Positions 18,426 to 28,232 are shown, numbered from the stretch's first letter. The stretch: 64,000 nt of DNA from Ruegeria arenilitoris (GCF_013031355.1 NZ_WPZO01000012.1:62001-126000), one strand, 5' to 3'. A program made the numbers and translations. The notes: generated by a model not told the origin, from the sequence alone.

Positions 18426-18722
18426 TTACCGCCCGCGCCGCTTGCCCGGCACTTTCGAACGAAATCCTGGCGGGCGTTTGCGAACCCAGCTCAGGAATTT
18501 CTCCAACCGCGGGTGGGTGCGCAGGGCCTCGACCGTGTTGAATGTGCGCGCCAGGTCGGCCTCGGACAGGGTGGCGTGAACCTCTTTGTGGCAAATAACG
18601 TGCAGTAAAACCGTAGGTCCGCCCTTGCCCCCTTTGAGTTTTGGGATCAGATGATGCAGGCTGCCGTCCCCATCCGGTATGGGGCGGTCACAGAGCGGGC
18701 AGATCGGGTCGCTGGTCGGCAT
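18426..18722 (-). CDS. Small HNH-endonuclease-domain protein
   Basis: 98 residues. Zinc-binding CxxC pairs and an HNH-type core: CPLCDRPI, then SLHHLIPKLKGG, then HVICHKEVHATLS. The C-terminal 35 residues are very basic (WVRKRPPGFRSKVPGKRRGR), fitting nucleic-acid binding. No restriction or phage genes are nearby, so it is a stand-alone HNH protein of unknown role. Start ATG 18722 chosen because the HNH motif begins shortly after; the frame runs upstream without family-like sequence. Confidence 0.7.
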   Translation of the reverse strand: MPTSDPICPLCDRPIPDGDGSLHHLIPKLKGGKGGPTVLLHVICHKEVHATLSEADLARTFNTVEALRTHPRLEKFLSWVRKRPPGFRSKVPGKRRGR

Positions 18723-18770
18723 GGCGGCTACTAATTTGCGCCGGATGGCGGGGAAAGCAAGAGGACGGCA

Positions 18771-19955
18771 ATGGCGCAGGCAGTGGTAATCGGGGCCGGA
18801 CCCGCAGGACTGATGGCGGCAGAGGAGCTTGCCGCTGCGGGCCATGATGTTCTGGTGGCCGAGGCCAAGCCCTCGGTCGCCCGCAAGTTTCTGATGGCCG
18901 GGAAATCGGGTCTGAACCTGACGAAGGCCGAGCCGTTCGACACCTTGCTGCAGGCCTATGGTGACGCGTCAGGTTGGTTGCGCCCGATGATTGCTGCGTT
19001 TGACGCCACCGCGGTGCAGGGCTGGGCGCGCGAACTGGGGCAAGAGTTGTTCACCGGCTCGACCGGGCGGGTGTTTCCCACGGTAATGAAAGCCTCGCCA
19101 TTGTTGCGCGCCTGGCTGATGCGGCTTGAGGGCGCTGGCGTGCAGATCAAAACCCGCTGGCGTTGGTTGGGCTGGGATGGCGATGCGCTGCTGTTCCAGA
19201 CAGTGGATGGTCAGCACAGCATCACGCCGGATGTCACGGTGCTTGCGCTGGGTGGGGCAAGTTGGGCGCGGCTGGGATCGGATGGCCAATGGGCGGAAAC
19301 TTTGCAGGACATGGGCGTGGCACTTGCACCGTTTGCACCTTCGAACTCGGCCCTGTCCGTCGATTGGAGCCCTCACATGCGGCCCCATTTCGGCGCGGCG
19401 TTGAAGTCGGTGCGCTGGACGGCCGGAGATCTGGAAAGCCGGGGTGAAGCTACGATATCGGCAAAAGGCCTTGAAGGCGGAGGGTTGTACACTCTGACCC
19501 CGGCCCTGCGTACCGGAGCGCCTCTTTTTGTGGATCTGGTGCCTGATCTGGATGCCGAGGCCCTAAAGGCCCGCTTTTCGTCAAAGAAATCTAAGACCAC
19601 ACTGTCGCAATGGCTGAAAAAGTCGCTCGGTCTGCCACCCCAGAAGGTCGCGCTGTTTCACGAAATGGCTAAGGCCAGCGCCTTTTCGTACGCGCAATGG
19701 GGCGAAGCCCTGAAACGCCTGCCGATCCACCACGCGGGCTTGCGTCCGATGGATGAAGCTATTTCAACGGCCGGTGGTGTCAGGCAATCCGCATTGGATG
19801 ACGGGCTGATGCTGACCGCGATGCCGGGTGTGTTCTGCGCTGGAGAGATGTTGGATTGGGAAGCCCCAACCGGGGGCTATCTGCTGACAGCCTGCATGGC
19901 GACGGGGAAATGGGCCGGGCGGTCTGCGGCTGAGTGGGTGAACCGTTCAGCGTGA
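18771..19955 (+). CDS. BaiN/HI0933-like NAD(P)/FAD-dependent flavoprotein
   Basis: 394 residues. Rossmann FAD-binding VVIGAGPAGLMAAEELAAAG at the N terminus, then MAGKSGLNLT, TGSTGRVFPTVMKASPLLRAWL, LALGGASWARLGSDG, and C-terminal STAGGVRQSALD / GVFCAGEMLDWEAPTGGYLL, all typical of the HI0933/BaiN flavoprotein family. Physiological substrate not established for this branch. Divergent from the HNH gene (48 bp) and convergent with holA, overlapping its 3' end by 9 bp. Confidence 0.85.
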   Translation: MAQAVVIGAGPAGLMAAEELAAAGHDVLVAEAKPSVARKFLMAGKSGLNLTKAEPFDTLLQAYGDASGWLRPMIAAFDATAVQGWARELGQELFTGSTGRVFPTVMKASPLLRAWLMRLEGAGVQIKTRWRWLGWDGDALLFQTVDGQHSITPDVTVLALGGASWARLGSDGQWAETLQDMGVALAPFAPSNSALSVDWSPHMRPHFGAALKSVRWTAGDLESRGEATISAKGLEGGGLYTLTPALRTGAPLFVDLVPDLDAEALKARFSSKKSKTTLSQWLKKSLGLPPQKVALFHEMAKASAFSYAQWGEALKRLPIHHAGLRPMDEAISTAGGVRQSALDDGLMLTAMPGVFCAGEMLDWEAPTGGYLLTACMATGKWAGRSAAEWVNRSA

Positions 19956-20975
19956 CCGTGCCAGCATCGCCAAACGGATCATGGCCCGTTCAACCAGCGC
20001 CATCGCGGGGGCGGTCTGACCCGCTGACCGCAGCGACAGGTCGGTATCGGTAAGGACGGTCAGGGCGGTTTGCAGTTTTTGCGCACCCCATCCCTGCGCT
20101 TGCCGCAAGATCCGGTCGCGGCGTTTGCCATACACCGGTGGCCGCAGCTTGCCGATGCCCTGCGCCGCTCCGCCCGGGTCGGACGCGCAGGCGTACAAAG
20201 TCCGGAAATGTCGGGTCGCACCGATGCAGAGAGTGACCGCATTAGTGCCCTGCGATTGCAGGCGCCGGATCAGTGGGCCGATCTCGCCCGCGCGGCCCTC
20301 GGCCACCACATTCAGGACATCGTCCAGTGCCGCCTCGGTCGAACGGGGCGCGCAGGCCTCGATGTCCTCAATGGTCAGCTCCGAGCTGTCACCGCGTTTA
20401 TAGAGAGAGAGTTTTTCAATCGTCTGCGCAAAATCTCCGGGGCTGATCCCGGAGGCCAGCTCGGTGATTGCCGACATCGAATCGCGGGGAATGTTCTGCA
20501 CCCCGGCCTCGGTCAGAATCCGCTCGACCTCACCACGTGAGGGCGGATCGTCGTAAATGCCGACCGCATAGGCCGCCGGGTGCGCCTCGAACGCCTTGCG
20601 AATTTTCGAACTGGCTTTCAGCTGCGCGGCGGTGACGATGATCTGGGCATCGCCCGGAGCCCAATCCTCGAACGCGGCAAGAATCGCGGGGGCGGCTACG
20701 TCGGTGGTGTCTTCGACAAAAACAGCGCGCGGGCCGGGAAAGAACCCCACCGCCTTGACCGCATCCAGCAACAGCGCCGGGTCACCGCGCAGATCCGAGC
20801 CCGGCATCCGGGTCAAGCGCATTTCTTCTTCGGCATTGGGGCCAAGCAGCGCGGCCAGAACCTGCTGCCGTTTCAGCGCCACGCGCATCGCATCCGCGCC
20901 ATAGATCAGCAGCCCGGCCTTGTCGGCGTCTGGCCGGGCGAAATACCCTTCAGCCTCGCGCGGGCTGAGCTTCAT
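19947..20975 (-). CDS. holA: DNA polymerase III delta subunit
   Basis: 342 residues, normal HolA length. It opens the beta sliding clamp within the clamp loader. Recognised by KAGLLIYGADAMRVALKRQQVLAALLGP, the ALLLDAVKAVGFFPGPRAVFVE region, ISPGDFAQTIEKLSLYKRG and the helical C-terminal collar domain. Its start overlaps the lptE stop by 4 bp (20972-20975), so it is translationally coupled in the leuS-lptE-holA operon, a widely conserved order. Confidence 0.93.
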   Translation of the reverse strand: MKLSPREAEGYFARPDADKAGLLIYGADAMRVALKRQQVLAALLGPNAEEEMRLTRMPGSDLRGDPALLLDAVKAVGFFPGPRAVFVEDTTDVAAPAILAAFEDWAPGDAQIIVTAAQLKASSKIRKAFEAHPAAYAVGIYDDPPSRGEVERILTEAGVQNIPRDSMSAITELASGISPGDFAQTIEKLSLYKRGDSSELTIEDIEACAPRSTEAALDDVLNVVAEGRAGEIGPLIRRLQSQGTNAVTLCIGATRHFRTLYACASDPGGAAQGIGKLRPPVYGKRRDRILRQAQGWGAQKLQTALTVLTDTDLSLRSAGQTAPAMALVERAMIRLAMLARSR

Positions 20976-21463
20976 GTACCAAGACCCGGCGCGGCGTAGA
21001 GCTCGGCTATGATCTGGTCGGACAGAATCACCATCAGCCGTTCTCGGGCGTCGCGTTCATCCGCCAAGGTGGAGACGGTCGATCCGGCCGCTGAATAGCC
21101 GACGAAATTGTTGACCGTGCCGGACGCAATGACCTGACCGGTCGCATTCGATCTGAGCGCGTAATTTGCACTGCCTTCGATGGTATAGCGATTGGTTTCG
21201 TTCGTTGTGGTGATCGCCGCAGCGCGGAACGCAGTTGATACGTTCACATCCAGATTATATTCGCTGCCCGAAGTTGCGCTGCGTCCCAGCCGCTGTTCCA
21301 GATTCTGCACCAGCATATAGCTGTCGACCGACTTGGGGGCCGACACGGCGACCTGACCATTCAGGGCCGCGCCCGAACCGCCGGGCGCGTAAACCGGTTC
21401 AAAGCCGCAGGCCGCTAGGGCAAACGGCATCAACAACAGGGTTCTGCGATTAAACAACGACAT
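20972..21463 (-). CDS. lptE: LPS-assembly lipoprotein LptE
   Basis: 163 residues. Signal peptide with lipobox [14 protein letters not shown] (lipidated Cys at 19), followed by the YAPGG motif typical of alphaproteobacterial LptE. It plugs the LptD barrel in the outer membrane for LPS export. The call rests on the lipobox, the [11 protein letters not shown] start, size and position between leuS and holA. It overlaps leuS by 14 bp. Confidence 0.88.
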   Translation of the reverse strand: MSLFNRRTLLLMPFALAACGFEPVYAPGGSGAALNGQVAVSAPKSVDSYMLVQNLEQRLGRSATSGSEYNLDVNVSTAFRAAAITTTNETNRYTIEGSANYALRSNATGQVIASGTVNNFVGYSAAGSTVSTLADERDARERLMVILSDQIIAELYAAPGLGT

Positions 21464-23984
21464 TCACGATCCTGCCCGGGACAACAATCACCTTCTTCGG
21501 CGCATTACCATCCAGCGCCTTTTGAACAGCTTCGGTGCTGAGCGCGATTTTTTCAACCTCGTCCTTGGCCAAATCCTTGGCCACGCTGATTTCCGCGCGA
21601 CGCTTGCCGTTGATCTGGATCGGCAGGGTGACGGTGTCGTCGACCAGCATCGCCTCATCCGCAACGGGCCACGGCGCGGTGGCCACCAGTCCTTCACCGC
21701 CCAGCAGCTGCCACAGTTCCTCGGACAGGTGCGGTGTCATCGGCGACATCAACTGCGCAAGCGTCTTGGCGGCTTCGCGTTTCGCAGCGGTGCCCGCCTT
21801 GGATTTCGCCAACGTGTTGGTGAAGGCATAGAGCTTGGCAATCGAGGCGTTGAAGCCAAACGACTCGACACCGCCCGACACGTCATGGATCGCCTTGTGC
21901 ATTTCACGCAGCAGAGCCGTATCCTCGGCATTGGTCGGTTCATCGGACGCGGCGATCTCCGACGCGATACGATGCACACGGCTGAGGTGCTTGAACGCGG
22001 CCTCGGCCCCGGATGCGGTCCACTCCACGTCACGCTCGGGCGGCGAATCGGACAGCACGAACCAGCGTGCGGTGTCGGCGCCAAAGGCCGAGATGATGCT
22101 GACCGGGTCGACCACGTTCTTCTTGGATTTCGACATCTTGGCCGAGGGGATGATCTCGACCTCGGTGCCGTCGGCCAGTTTGCCGTCGGTCACATCCTCC
22201 GGCAGGTGATAGACCGGGCGGCCGTTTTCGTCGCGCGTCTGGTAAATCTCATGGGTTACCATGCCTTGGGTGAACAGCGCATCGAACGGCTCGATGGCTT
22301 TTTTCGGCAGGTGGCCGGTGATCTGCATCGCCCGCGCAAAGAAGCGGGAATAGAGCAGGTGCAGAATCGCGTGCTCAATCCCGCCAATATACTGGTCCAC
22401 ATTCATCCAGTATTCGGCCTCGGCCAGATCGGTCGGTGTTTCGGCGCGCGGCGCGGTGAAACGGGCGAAATACCAGGACGAATCGACAAACGTGTCCATC
22501 GTGTCGGTTTCGCGCTTGGCCGGGGCGCCGCAGTTCGGGCAGGTACAGTCGCGCCAGGTCGGGTGACGGTCCAGCGGGTTGCCCGGTTTGTCAAAGGTGA
22601 CATCATCGGGCAGGCGTACCGGCAGGTTCTCTTTCTTCTCGGGCACCACGCCGCAGCTATCGCAGTGGACAACGGGAATCGGGCAACCCCAATAGCGCTG
22701 GCGGGAAAGGCCCCAGTCACGCAGACGGTATTTGGTGACACCTTCGCCCCAACCGGCCTTTTCGGCATAATCCACGGTGGCGTTGATGGCCTCGTCGCCT
22801 GTCGCCTCGGTCAGGCCCGCGAAGTGATTCACCCAGCGGACTTTTTCGGTTTTCGGCGGAACGAACGCGATCTTGTCGACCGGCGTGTCATCGTCCAGCG
22901 CAAAGAAGGTGTCGACTACAGGCAACCCGTATTTGCGGCAGAAATCCAGGTCGCGCTGGTCATGTGCCGGGCAGGCAAAGATCGCGCCGGTGCCGTAATC
23001 CATCAGGATGAAGTTCGCGATCCAGACCGGCAGCTCCCAGCTCGGGTCCAGCGGGTGTTTGACCTTGATACCAGTGTCATAGCCCAGCTTCTCGGCGGTT
23101 TCGATCGCCTCTTCGGTGGTGCCGCCCTTGCGGCATTCGGCAACAAACGCAGCAACCTCGGGGTTTTCGGCCTCAAGCTGCTTGGCAATCGGGTGGTCTG
23201 GCGAGATGCCAACGAAGGACGCTCCCAACAGCGTGTCGGGGCGAGTCGTATAGACGGTGATCGGTTCTCCGCCGTCGGTGCGTTCAAAACCGAATTGCAG
23301 GCCGCGCGACTTGCCGATCCAGTTTTCCTGCATCAGGCGCACCTTGGCGGGCCAGTTTTCCAGCGTGTCCAGCGCCTCGAGCAGTTCTTCGGAATAGTCC
23401 GAGATCTTGAAGAACCATTGTGTCAGCTCGCGGCGTTCCACCAGCGCGCCCGAGCGCCAGCCGCGGCCGTTTTCCACCTGTTCGTTTGCCAGAACTGTCA
23501 TGTCGACCGGGTCCCAGTTCACTACGGCGTTCTTGCGGTAAACCAGCCCGGCCTCGAGCATATCCAGAAACAGCGCCTGCTGCTGGCCGTAATATTCCGG
23601 GTCACAGGTGGCGAATTCACGCGACCAGTCGATCGACAGGCCCAGCGGCTTCATCTGCCCGCGCATGTCGGCGATGTTGCCATAGGTCCAGTCCTTAGGG
23701 TGACCGCCAATGGCCATCGCGGCGTTTTCCGCAGGCATCCCGAAGGCATCCCAGCCCATCGGATGCAGCACGTTGTGGCCGGTCGCCAGCTTGTGCCGCG
23801 CGATCACGTCGCCCATCGTATAGTTGCGCACATGCCCCATATGGATTCGACCCGAGGGGTAGGGGAACATCTCAAGCACGTAATACTTGGGCTTGTCCGC
23901 CGTGCGGTCGGCAGTGAAGATTCCGGCCTTGTCCCAGGCCTCTTGCCATTTTGCTTCGATTTCGTTGGCCGAGTAGCGAGACAT
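21450..23984 (-). CDS. leuS: Leucyl-tRNA synthetase
   Basis: 844 residues, full length. Class I synthetase: the HIGH motif appears as [13 protein letters not shown] near 42-54 and KMSKS as [10 protein letters not shown] near residue 617. The CP1 editing domain lies between (about 220-420), and zinc-binding cysteines are visible in [10 protein letters not shown] and HCDSCG. It charges tRNA-Leu and edits mischarged products. First gene of leuS-lptE-holA. A strong terminator hairpin sits only 18 bp before its ATG. Confidence 0.97.
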   Translation of the reverse strand: MSRYSANEIEAKWQEAWDKAGIFTADRTADKPKYYVLEMFPYPSGRIHMGHVRNYTMGDVIARHKLATGHNVLHPMGWDAFGMPAENAAMAIGGHPKDWTYGNIADMRGQMKPLGLSIDWSREFATCDPEYYGQQQALFLDMLEAGLVYRKNAVVNWDPVDMTVLANEQVENGRGWRSGALVERRELTQWFFKISDYSEELLEALDTLENWPAKVRLMQENWIGKSRGLQFGFERTDGGEPITVYTTRPDTLLGASFVGISPDHPIAKQLEAENPEVAAFVAECRKGGTTEEAIETAEKLGYDTGIKVKHPLDPSWELPVWIANFILMDYGTGAIFACPAHDQRDLDFCRKYGLPVVDTFFALDDDTPVDKIAFVPPKTEKVRWVNHFAGLTEATGDEAINATVDYAEKAGWGEGVTKYRLRDWGLSRQRYWGCPIPVVHCDSCGVVPEKKENLPVRLPDDVTFDKPGNPLDRHPTWRDCTCPNCGAPAKRETDTMDTFVDSSWYFARFTAPRAETPTDLAEAEYWMNVDQYIGGIEHAILHLLYSRFFARAMQITGHLPKKAIEPFDALFTQGMVTHEIYQTRDENGRPVYHLPEDVTDGKLADGTEVEIIPSAKMSKSKKNVVDPVSIISAFGADTARWFVLSDSPPERDVEWTASGAEAAFKHLSRVHRIASEIAASDEPTNAEDTALLREMHKAIHDVSGGVESFGFNASIAKLYAFTNTLAKSKAGTAAKREAAKTLAQLMSPMTPHLSEELWQLLGGEGLVATAPWPVADEAMLVDDTVTLPIQINGKRRAEISVAKDLAKDEVEKIALSTEAVQKALDGNAPKKVIVVPGRIVNVVV

Positions 23985-24002
23985 CGTGCGGTCCTTCGTA
24001 AA

Positions 24003-24029
24003 TGAAAACGCCGGGTGTGAACCCGGCGT
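24003..24029 (-). terminator. Terminator of the DUF3576 gene, or attenuator just ahead of leuS
   Basis: On the minus strand, ACGCCGGGT-TCAC-ACCCGGCGT, a perfect 9-bp stem with 4-nt loop, is followed by TTTTCATTT. It lies 27 bp after the DUF3576 stop and ends 18 bp before the leuS ATG, so any transcript started further upstream must pass it to reach leuS. Confidence 0.85.
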
Positions 24030-24056
24030 GGTAATATTGTGATTTTCTGCGGGTGG

Positions 24057-24542
24057 CTAGAGCTTGTTGTCCGCAATGCGCAACTGACGCGCGCGGGACA
24101 GGATGGCATCTTCGATCGCACGCGCCGTGGCCGCGCTAACCGGAGCGCCGCCACTGGTCTGCAGCGACACCGACAAAGAGCGCGCCGCCAGCGCCGGGTC
24201 ACTGATATGTACGGTCGCGCGATACTGACGTCCGCCACCCGGAGGTGTGCCGTAACCCGTTACGATCACGCCGGTAAACGGGTCGACCTCCTGCACCGGC
24301 AGGAAATCCAGCACATCAAGCGAAGCAGCCCACAAGTAACGGTTCACATTCGTAACCTGCTCAGAGTTCCGGCCGTCGAACAAATCCCAAATGGTCGAAC
24401 GATCCGGATCGTTGAGCTCTTGTTCATCGGAATTGCCGCCAGTTGCGACAACGTTCGGATTAGGCGTCGCCCCCCGATTCTCTCCGCATGCCGACACGGC
24501 GGCAGTCACTATGATCAAACCGAAAATCGTCTGCAGGCGCAT
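24057..24542 (-). CDS. DUF3576 domain lipoprotein
   Basis: 161 residues. Lipoprotein signal MRLQTIFGLIIVTAAVSACGEN with lipidated Cys at 19. The DUF3576 body is recognised by TIWDLFDGRNSEQVTNVNRYLW, SLDVLDFLPVQEVDPFTGVI and the C-terminal ATARAIEDAILSRARQLRI. An envelope lipoprotein of unknown function, regularly found upstream of leuS in alphaproteobacteria. Its own terminator separates it from leuS here. Confidence 0.85.
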   Translation of the reverse strand: MRLQTIFGLIIVTAAVSACGENRGATPNPNVVATGGNSDEQELNDPDRSTIWDLFDGRNSEQVTNVNRYLWAASLDVLDFLPVQEVDPFTGVIVTGYGTPPGGGRQYRATVHISDPALAARSLSVSLQTSGGAPVSAATARAIEDAILSRARQLRIADNKL

Positions 24543-24826
24543 TGTCGACTGGTCCTGTTCACTTGGGTCTACGTTGTCAGATGTTACTCCTAGACAAGGA
24601 CCCGTTCAGCAACAACCCTATTATTGTCGCATAAGCGTGGGTTTAGGTGCGGCCGGGCCTCGAAAACGGACTGTGGCATCCTTGCACCAATTTTTTGCCA
24701 ATGCAGACCATTCATTTATGCCGAGCTTGCGCCTCAGGGGCAAAAAGAGCGAAACGGTTCCCGTGCTGAGACATGTGCTGAGGCATATGTCGAGTAGATA
24801 AACTTTTTGAAACCGAGGGAAACAAG
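24543..24826 (+). promoter_or_regulatory. Long leader/promoter region of the porin gene
   Basis: 284 bp without a coding frame I can support, AT-richer than neighbours, between the divergent DUF3576 gene and the porin. It must hold both promoters. I see near-direct repeats TGCTGAGACATG and TGCTGAGGCATATG just before the ribosome site, but cannot place -35/-10 boxes with confidence. Confidence 0.35.
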
Positions 24827-25894
24827 ATGAAAAAAGTTCTCTTCGCATCGACCGCTCTGATCGCAACCGCCGGTATGGCCGCGGCTGAGTCCGGTGTTAA
24901 CTTCAGCGGTTACGGCCGTTTTGGTTTGGGCTACAAAGAAGATCGTAGCTTCTCGACCTCCGCTGTTATCCGCTCCGTGACAACCGGTGGCGCTCTCACC
25001 ACCACAACCCTGACCGCATCGGTCGAAGGTGACGACACCATTCTGGTTTCGCGCTTCCGTCTGAACATCGACGGTTTCACCGAAACCGATGGTGGCGTTC
25101 GCTTTGAAGGCCGTGTTCGTCTGCAAGCCGACGAAAACGCCGCAACTGGTGAAGCAAACGAAGCTGGCCTGAACGGCGCACGTTTCTCGGTCATCTACGG
25201 TGGTCTGCGTGTTGACGCCGGCAACGTAGCAGGTTCGTTCGACAACCTGGCAAACTACTACGGCAACGAAGTTGGTCTGGAACTGTTCGCAGGTCAGTAC
25301 TCGGGCGTTAACTACGACTTCCTGGCGTATGACTCGACCGGTTCGGGTTCGAACGCTGTGTTCTTCCAGTACGCAGTTGGCGACTTCGCCTTTGGCGCGT
25401 CGTATGACCAAGCCGCTTCTGTGACCACCACAATCGGCACTGCCGCAGCTGGCCCGATCCTGACCGCGACCTCTGCTGACGCAGACCGTTGGGACGTGAG
25501 CGCGACCTATACCTTCAACAACATCACCGCAGCTCTGGCCTACGGTCAGACCGATGTTGACGGCGGTAGCAACCCGAGCCTGACCGTTCTGACCCTGGGC
25601 GGCGAATGGGGTGACTTCGGCGGTACTCTGTTTGTTGCAGACGACGCCACCGAGGTTGACGCAACTGACGGCACCGCATGGGGTCTGTCGGCTTCCTACA
25701 ATGTAGGCGCCGCAACCACCCTGCTGTTCGCCTACGGTGACGGTAACGCAGACGCCGACACTCAGCAGATCGCTATCGGCGCCATCTACGACCTGGGCGG
25801 CGGTGCATCGCTGCGCGGTGGTATCGGCCGCAACGACTCCGACGCGGGCGACGACACCATCCAGGCTGACTTCGGTGCGCAGTTCAACTTCTAA
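24827..25894 (+). CDS. Outer-membrane porin
   Basis: 355 residues. Signal peptide MKKVLFASTALIATAGMAAA cut before ESGVNFSGYGR. The body alternates short beta strands and Gly/Asp/Asn-rich turns and ends in a C-terminal aromatic residue (FGAQFNF), the hallmark of an outer-membrane barrel recognised by BamA. Probably a trimeric general porin for small hydrophilic solutes. Strong GAGGGAAACAAG ribosome site, regular codon use and a UUCG-capped terminator suggest high expression. Confidence 0.92.
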   Translation: MKKVLFASTALIATAGMAAAESGVNFSGYGRFGLGYKEDRSFSTSAVIRSVTTGGALTTTTLTASVEGDDTILVSRFRLNIDGFTETDGGVRFEGRVRLQADENAATGEANEAGLNGARFSVIYGGLRVDAGNVAGSFDNLANYYGNEVGLELFAGQYSGVNYDFLAYDSTGSGSNAVFFQYAVGDFAFGASYDQAASVTTTIGTAAAGPILTATSADADRWDVSATYTFNNITAALAYGQTDVDGGSNPSLTVLTLGGEWGDFGGTLFVADDATEVDATDGTAWGLSASYNVGAATTLLFAYGDGNADADTQQIAIGAIYDLGGGASLRGGIGRNDSDAGDDTIQADFGAQFNF

Positions 25895-25919
25895 GTTGAT
25901 CTGAAACCGCAAGGTTTTA

Positions 25920-25950
25920 GGGCAGGTCTTCGGACCTGCCCTTTTCTTTT
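25920..25950 (+). terminator. Strong terminator after the porin gene
   Basis: GGGCAGGTC-TTCG-GACCTGCCC, a perfect 9-bp stem capped by a UUCG tetraloop, then TTTTCTTTT; 25 bp beyond the porin stop. Confidence 0.92.
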
Positions 25951-25997
25951 GCGCCGACTTGGTGTTTTTCTGCGCTCAAAGCAGATTGAGGAACACC

Positions 25998-26657
25998 ATG
26001 TCGCTGCAAGATATCACTGCCCGTATCGCCAAAGCCGAAACCGCCGCCGGGCGGGCCGCAGGGTCCGTCAAATTGATCGCGGTCTCCAAAGTGCAGCCGG
26101 ATGAGCGTGTGCAGGCTGTTCTGGATCAGGGGCATCGGTGTTTCGGTGAAAACCGGGTGCAAGAGGCCGCCGGCAAATGGCCGGGATTTACTGCGCAATA
26201 CCCGGATGTCGATCTGCACCTGATCGGCCCGCTGCAAACCAACAAGGCCCGGCAGGCGATGGAGTTGTTCAGCACCATCCATTCCGTCGACCGGCCCAAG
26301 CTGGCCAAGACGCTGGCCCGACTGGCGCAAGAGGTCGGCTCCTGCCCGAACCTGTTCATTCAGGTCAACACCGGGGAAGAGGAGCAAAAGGCCGGTATCC
26401 TGCCTGCCGATGCCGACGCCTTTGTTAAAGAGTGCCGGGAACTAGACCTGCCGGTTCAGGGGTTGATGTGCATCCCGCCGATTGATGAAGAACCCGCGCT
26501 GCATTTTGCCCTGTTGGCCAAGATCGCGAGTCGCAACGGTCTTCAGGGCCTTTCAATGGGCATGAGCGGTGATTTCGAAAAAGCTATCGCGCTTGGGGCA
26601 ACCCATGTCCGCGTCGGCTCCGCCATTTTCGGCGAGCGGGTCAAACCTCGGGAATAA
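25998..26657 (+). CDS. yggS: YggS/PLPBP-family pyridoxal phosphate homeostasis protein
   Basis: 219 residues. Single-domain PLP barrel; the PLP-binding lysine is K31 in IAVSKVQPDE. Further family motifs are CFGENRVQEA, HLIGPLQTNKARQA, SIHSVDRPKLA, IQVNTGEEEQKAG and GLSMGMSGDFEKAI. It has no known catalysis and controls free PLP and linked amino-acid metabolism. Start ATG 25998 (MSLQDITARI) follows TTGAGGA; the earlier in-frame ATG at 25959 lies too close to the porin terminator. Convergent with the YkuD gene, overlapping by 17 bp. Confidence 0.92.
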   Translation: MSLQDITARIAKAETAAGRAAGSVKLIAVSKVQPDERVQAVLDQGHRCFGENRVQEAAGKWPGFTAQYPDVDLHLIGPLQTNKARQAMELFSTIHSVDRPKLAKTLARLAQEVGSCPNLFIQVNTGEEEQKAGILPADADAFVKECRELDLPVQGLMCIPPIDEEPALHFALLAKIASRNGLQGLSMGMSGDFEKAIALGATHVRVGSAIFGERVKPRE

Positions 26658-27141
26658 TCAGCCGCGCACCCAGAGACACCTTGCCCGCAATCCAGTGCAG
26701 GTGGTCGCGGCGAAACGCAACGCAGCCCTCGGTCGGATAGCCGGGGCGCCGCCACTGGTGAATGAAGATCGCCGATCCGTGACCGGGCACGGCATTGGGC
26801 CAGTTCCAGTCAGTGATCAGCACCAGATCATACAAGGGATCGGCGCGGCGCAGCTTTTCATGGCTGAAGTCATAAGGCGCAGTGACAAGGTGGTTATAGC
26901 CATCGTCTTGCACGTCATCTGACCACAGATCGCGTGGACCGATCGGAATCGCCCAATCTGCCGGTTTCGCAATCCGGTCCGGCCGATAAAACATGCCGAC
27001 GATATGATGCACGCCGGTGGGTGTGGCGCCGTCGCCTTCGCGCTTGGTATTGCTCAGCCCGCCTTTGCCGATGGAGCAGGGAAAGACCCGACCGGCAAAC
27101 CGAACGCCACGCGGGGTCAGCACCAGATCAGAAGGTGTCAC
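26641..27141 (-). CDS. YkuD-type L,D-transpeptidase-family protein
   Basis: 166 residues. The catalytic pattern H-x6-H ... GC is present: HGSAIFIHQW (H121, H128) and YPTEGCVAF (C140). The common SxGC is TEGC here, which places it in the L,D-transpeptidase catalytic-domain-like group (YkuD family, YafK-like). No signal peptide is evident, so it may be cytoplasmic or exported by another route; its role in peptidoglycan crosslinking is therefore uncertain. It follows ribA, overlapping by 4 bp (27138-27141). Confidence 0.78.
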   Translation of the reverse strand: MTPSDLVLTPRGVRFAGRVFPCSIGKGGLSNTKREGDGATPTGVHHIVGMFYRPDRIAKPADWAIPIGPRDLWSDDVQDDGYNHLVTAPYDFSHEKLRRADPLYDLVLITDWNWPNAVPGHGSAIFIHQWRRPGYPTEGCVAFRRDHLHWIAGKVSLGARLIIPEV

Positions 27142-28232
27142 AGCAGGTGCCCCGACTTGGCCGCCTTGGTCGCCAGATATCCGCGGTTATGGTCCGTTTC
27201 GCCGACTTTCAGCGGAACACGCTCGGTCACGGCGATGCCGGTATTCTCCATCATCGCGATTTTTGCGGGGTTATTGGTCAGCAGCCGAACCGAGCTGAAT
27301 CCCAGCGATTTCAGAATGTCCGAGCCCAGCCGGAAGTCCCGTTCATCATCTTCGAACCCCAGCCGGTGATTGGCTTCGACTGTGTCGAATCCCTGGTCCT
27401 GCAGGAAATAGGCGCGCATCTTGTTGGCCAGACCGATCCCGCGCCCCTCTTGGTTGAGGTACAGCAGAACCCCGGCCCCTTCCGAGCCCATCTGCGCCAG
27501 CGCCCCCCGCAACTGAGGGCCGCAATCGCATTTCAGGCTGCCCATTAGGTCGCCGGTGAAACAGGCCGAATGCAGTCGCGCCAGAACCGGCTTATCGCGA
27601 TCCGGGCGGCCAATTTCGACGGCGTAATGCTCTTCACCGCCATCTTCGGGGCGGAAGACGTGCAGCCGTCCGGCTTCGGACACTTCCATCGGTAAGCGGG
27701 CGGCAACCACCTCGTGCAGTTCGCTGCGATCCGCCAGATGCGGCGCGGCGCGGGTGTGGTCGATGCAGGTCAGACCATGCGCCGCCGCAAAGCTGTGCCC
27801 ATCCTCGATGGGCAGAACAACCGCTGCAGGCAGCAGGCGTGAGGATTTAGTCAGGGCAATCGCGATACGGTGCAGATTGGCGTGACCCTGACGCTCGGTC
27901 ATCAGGGGGCCTTTCATCGGCGCGTTCAGATCATCCGAGGGATCGGCCACGGCCTGAACCCAGGCGATATCCACGTCCGCGGGAATGATCACCCGCGCCA
28001 GATCGCCATCATAGGCCCGCGCCTTCAGCGTCTCGGCCCGGCGCACGGTGACGGCGACCACAGGCTCGCCCCCGAGGCCGCGCAGATCCGCAAGCCGCTG
28101 GGCGCTCAGTGTTTCGGTGGCAACGGCCAGCACGCTGAATCCGCTGTCATCGGTCAGGGCAACCGGGACCCCCATACGCAGATCCGCGCGGGCCCGTGCC
28201 AGCAATTCTGAAATATCCGGGACAAGACTCAT
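27138..28232 (-). CDS. ribA: GTP cyclohydrolase II with N-terminal extension
   Basis: 364 residues. The C-terminal 200 residues are RibA: zinc cysteines in HSACFTGDLMGSLKCDCGPQL, LLYLNQEGRGIGLANKM, and RLLTNNPAKIAMM. It converts GTP to the first committed riboflavin precursor. The N-terminal 165 residues occupy the place of DHBP synthase in RibBA fusions but lack its catalytic signatures (only loosely similar GHANLHRIAIAL, LPIEDG). Start ATG 28232 chosen (MSLVPDISELL); the upstream frame has no family-like sequence. It overlaps the YkuD-type gene. Confidence 0.88.
   Translation of the reverse strand: MSLVPDISELLARARADLRMGVPVALTDDSGFSVLAVATETLSAQRLADLRGLGGEPVVAVTVRRAETLKARAYDGDLARVIIPADVDIAWVQAVADPSDDLNAPMKGPLMTERQGHANLHRIAIALTKSSRLLPAAVVLPIEDGHSFAAAHGLTCIDHTRAAPHLADRSELHEVVAARLPMEVSEAGRLHVFRPEDGGEEHYAVEIGRPDRDKPVLARLHSACFTGDLMGSLKCDCGPQLRGALAQMGSEGAGVLLYLNQEGRGIGLANKMRAYFLQDQGFDTVEANHRLGFEDDERDFRLGSDILKSLGFSSVRLLTNNPAKIAMMENTGIAVTERVPLKVGETDHNRGYLATKAAKSGHLL

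Noticed and set aside
18426..18722. Restriction-modification or phage module for the HNH protein
   Set aside because: No methylase, terminase or other phage gene is adjacent; neighbours are metabolic genes.
21522..24005. Open frame of 827 codons on the plus strand
   Set aside because: Antisense shadow of leuS; no domains, composition rich in Arg, His and Gly as expected for a mirrored frame.
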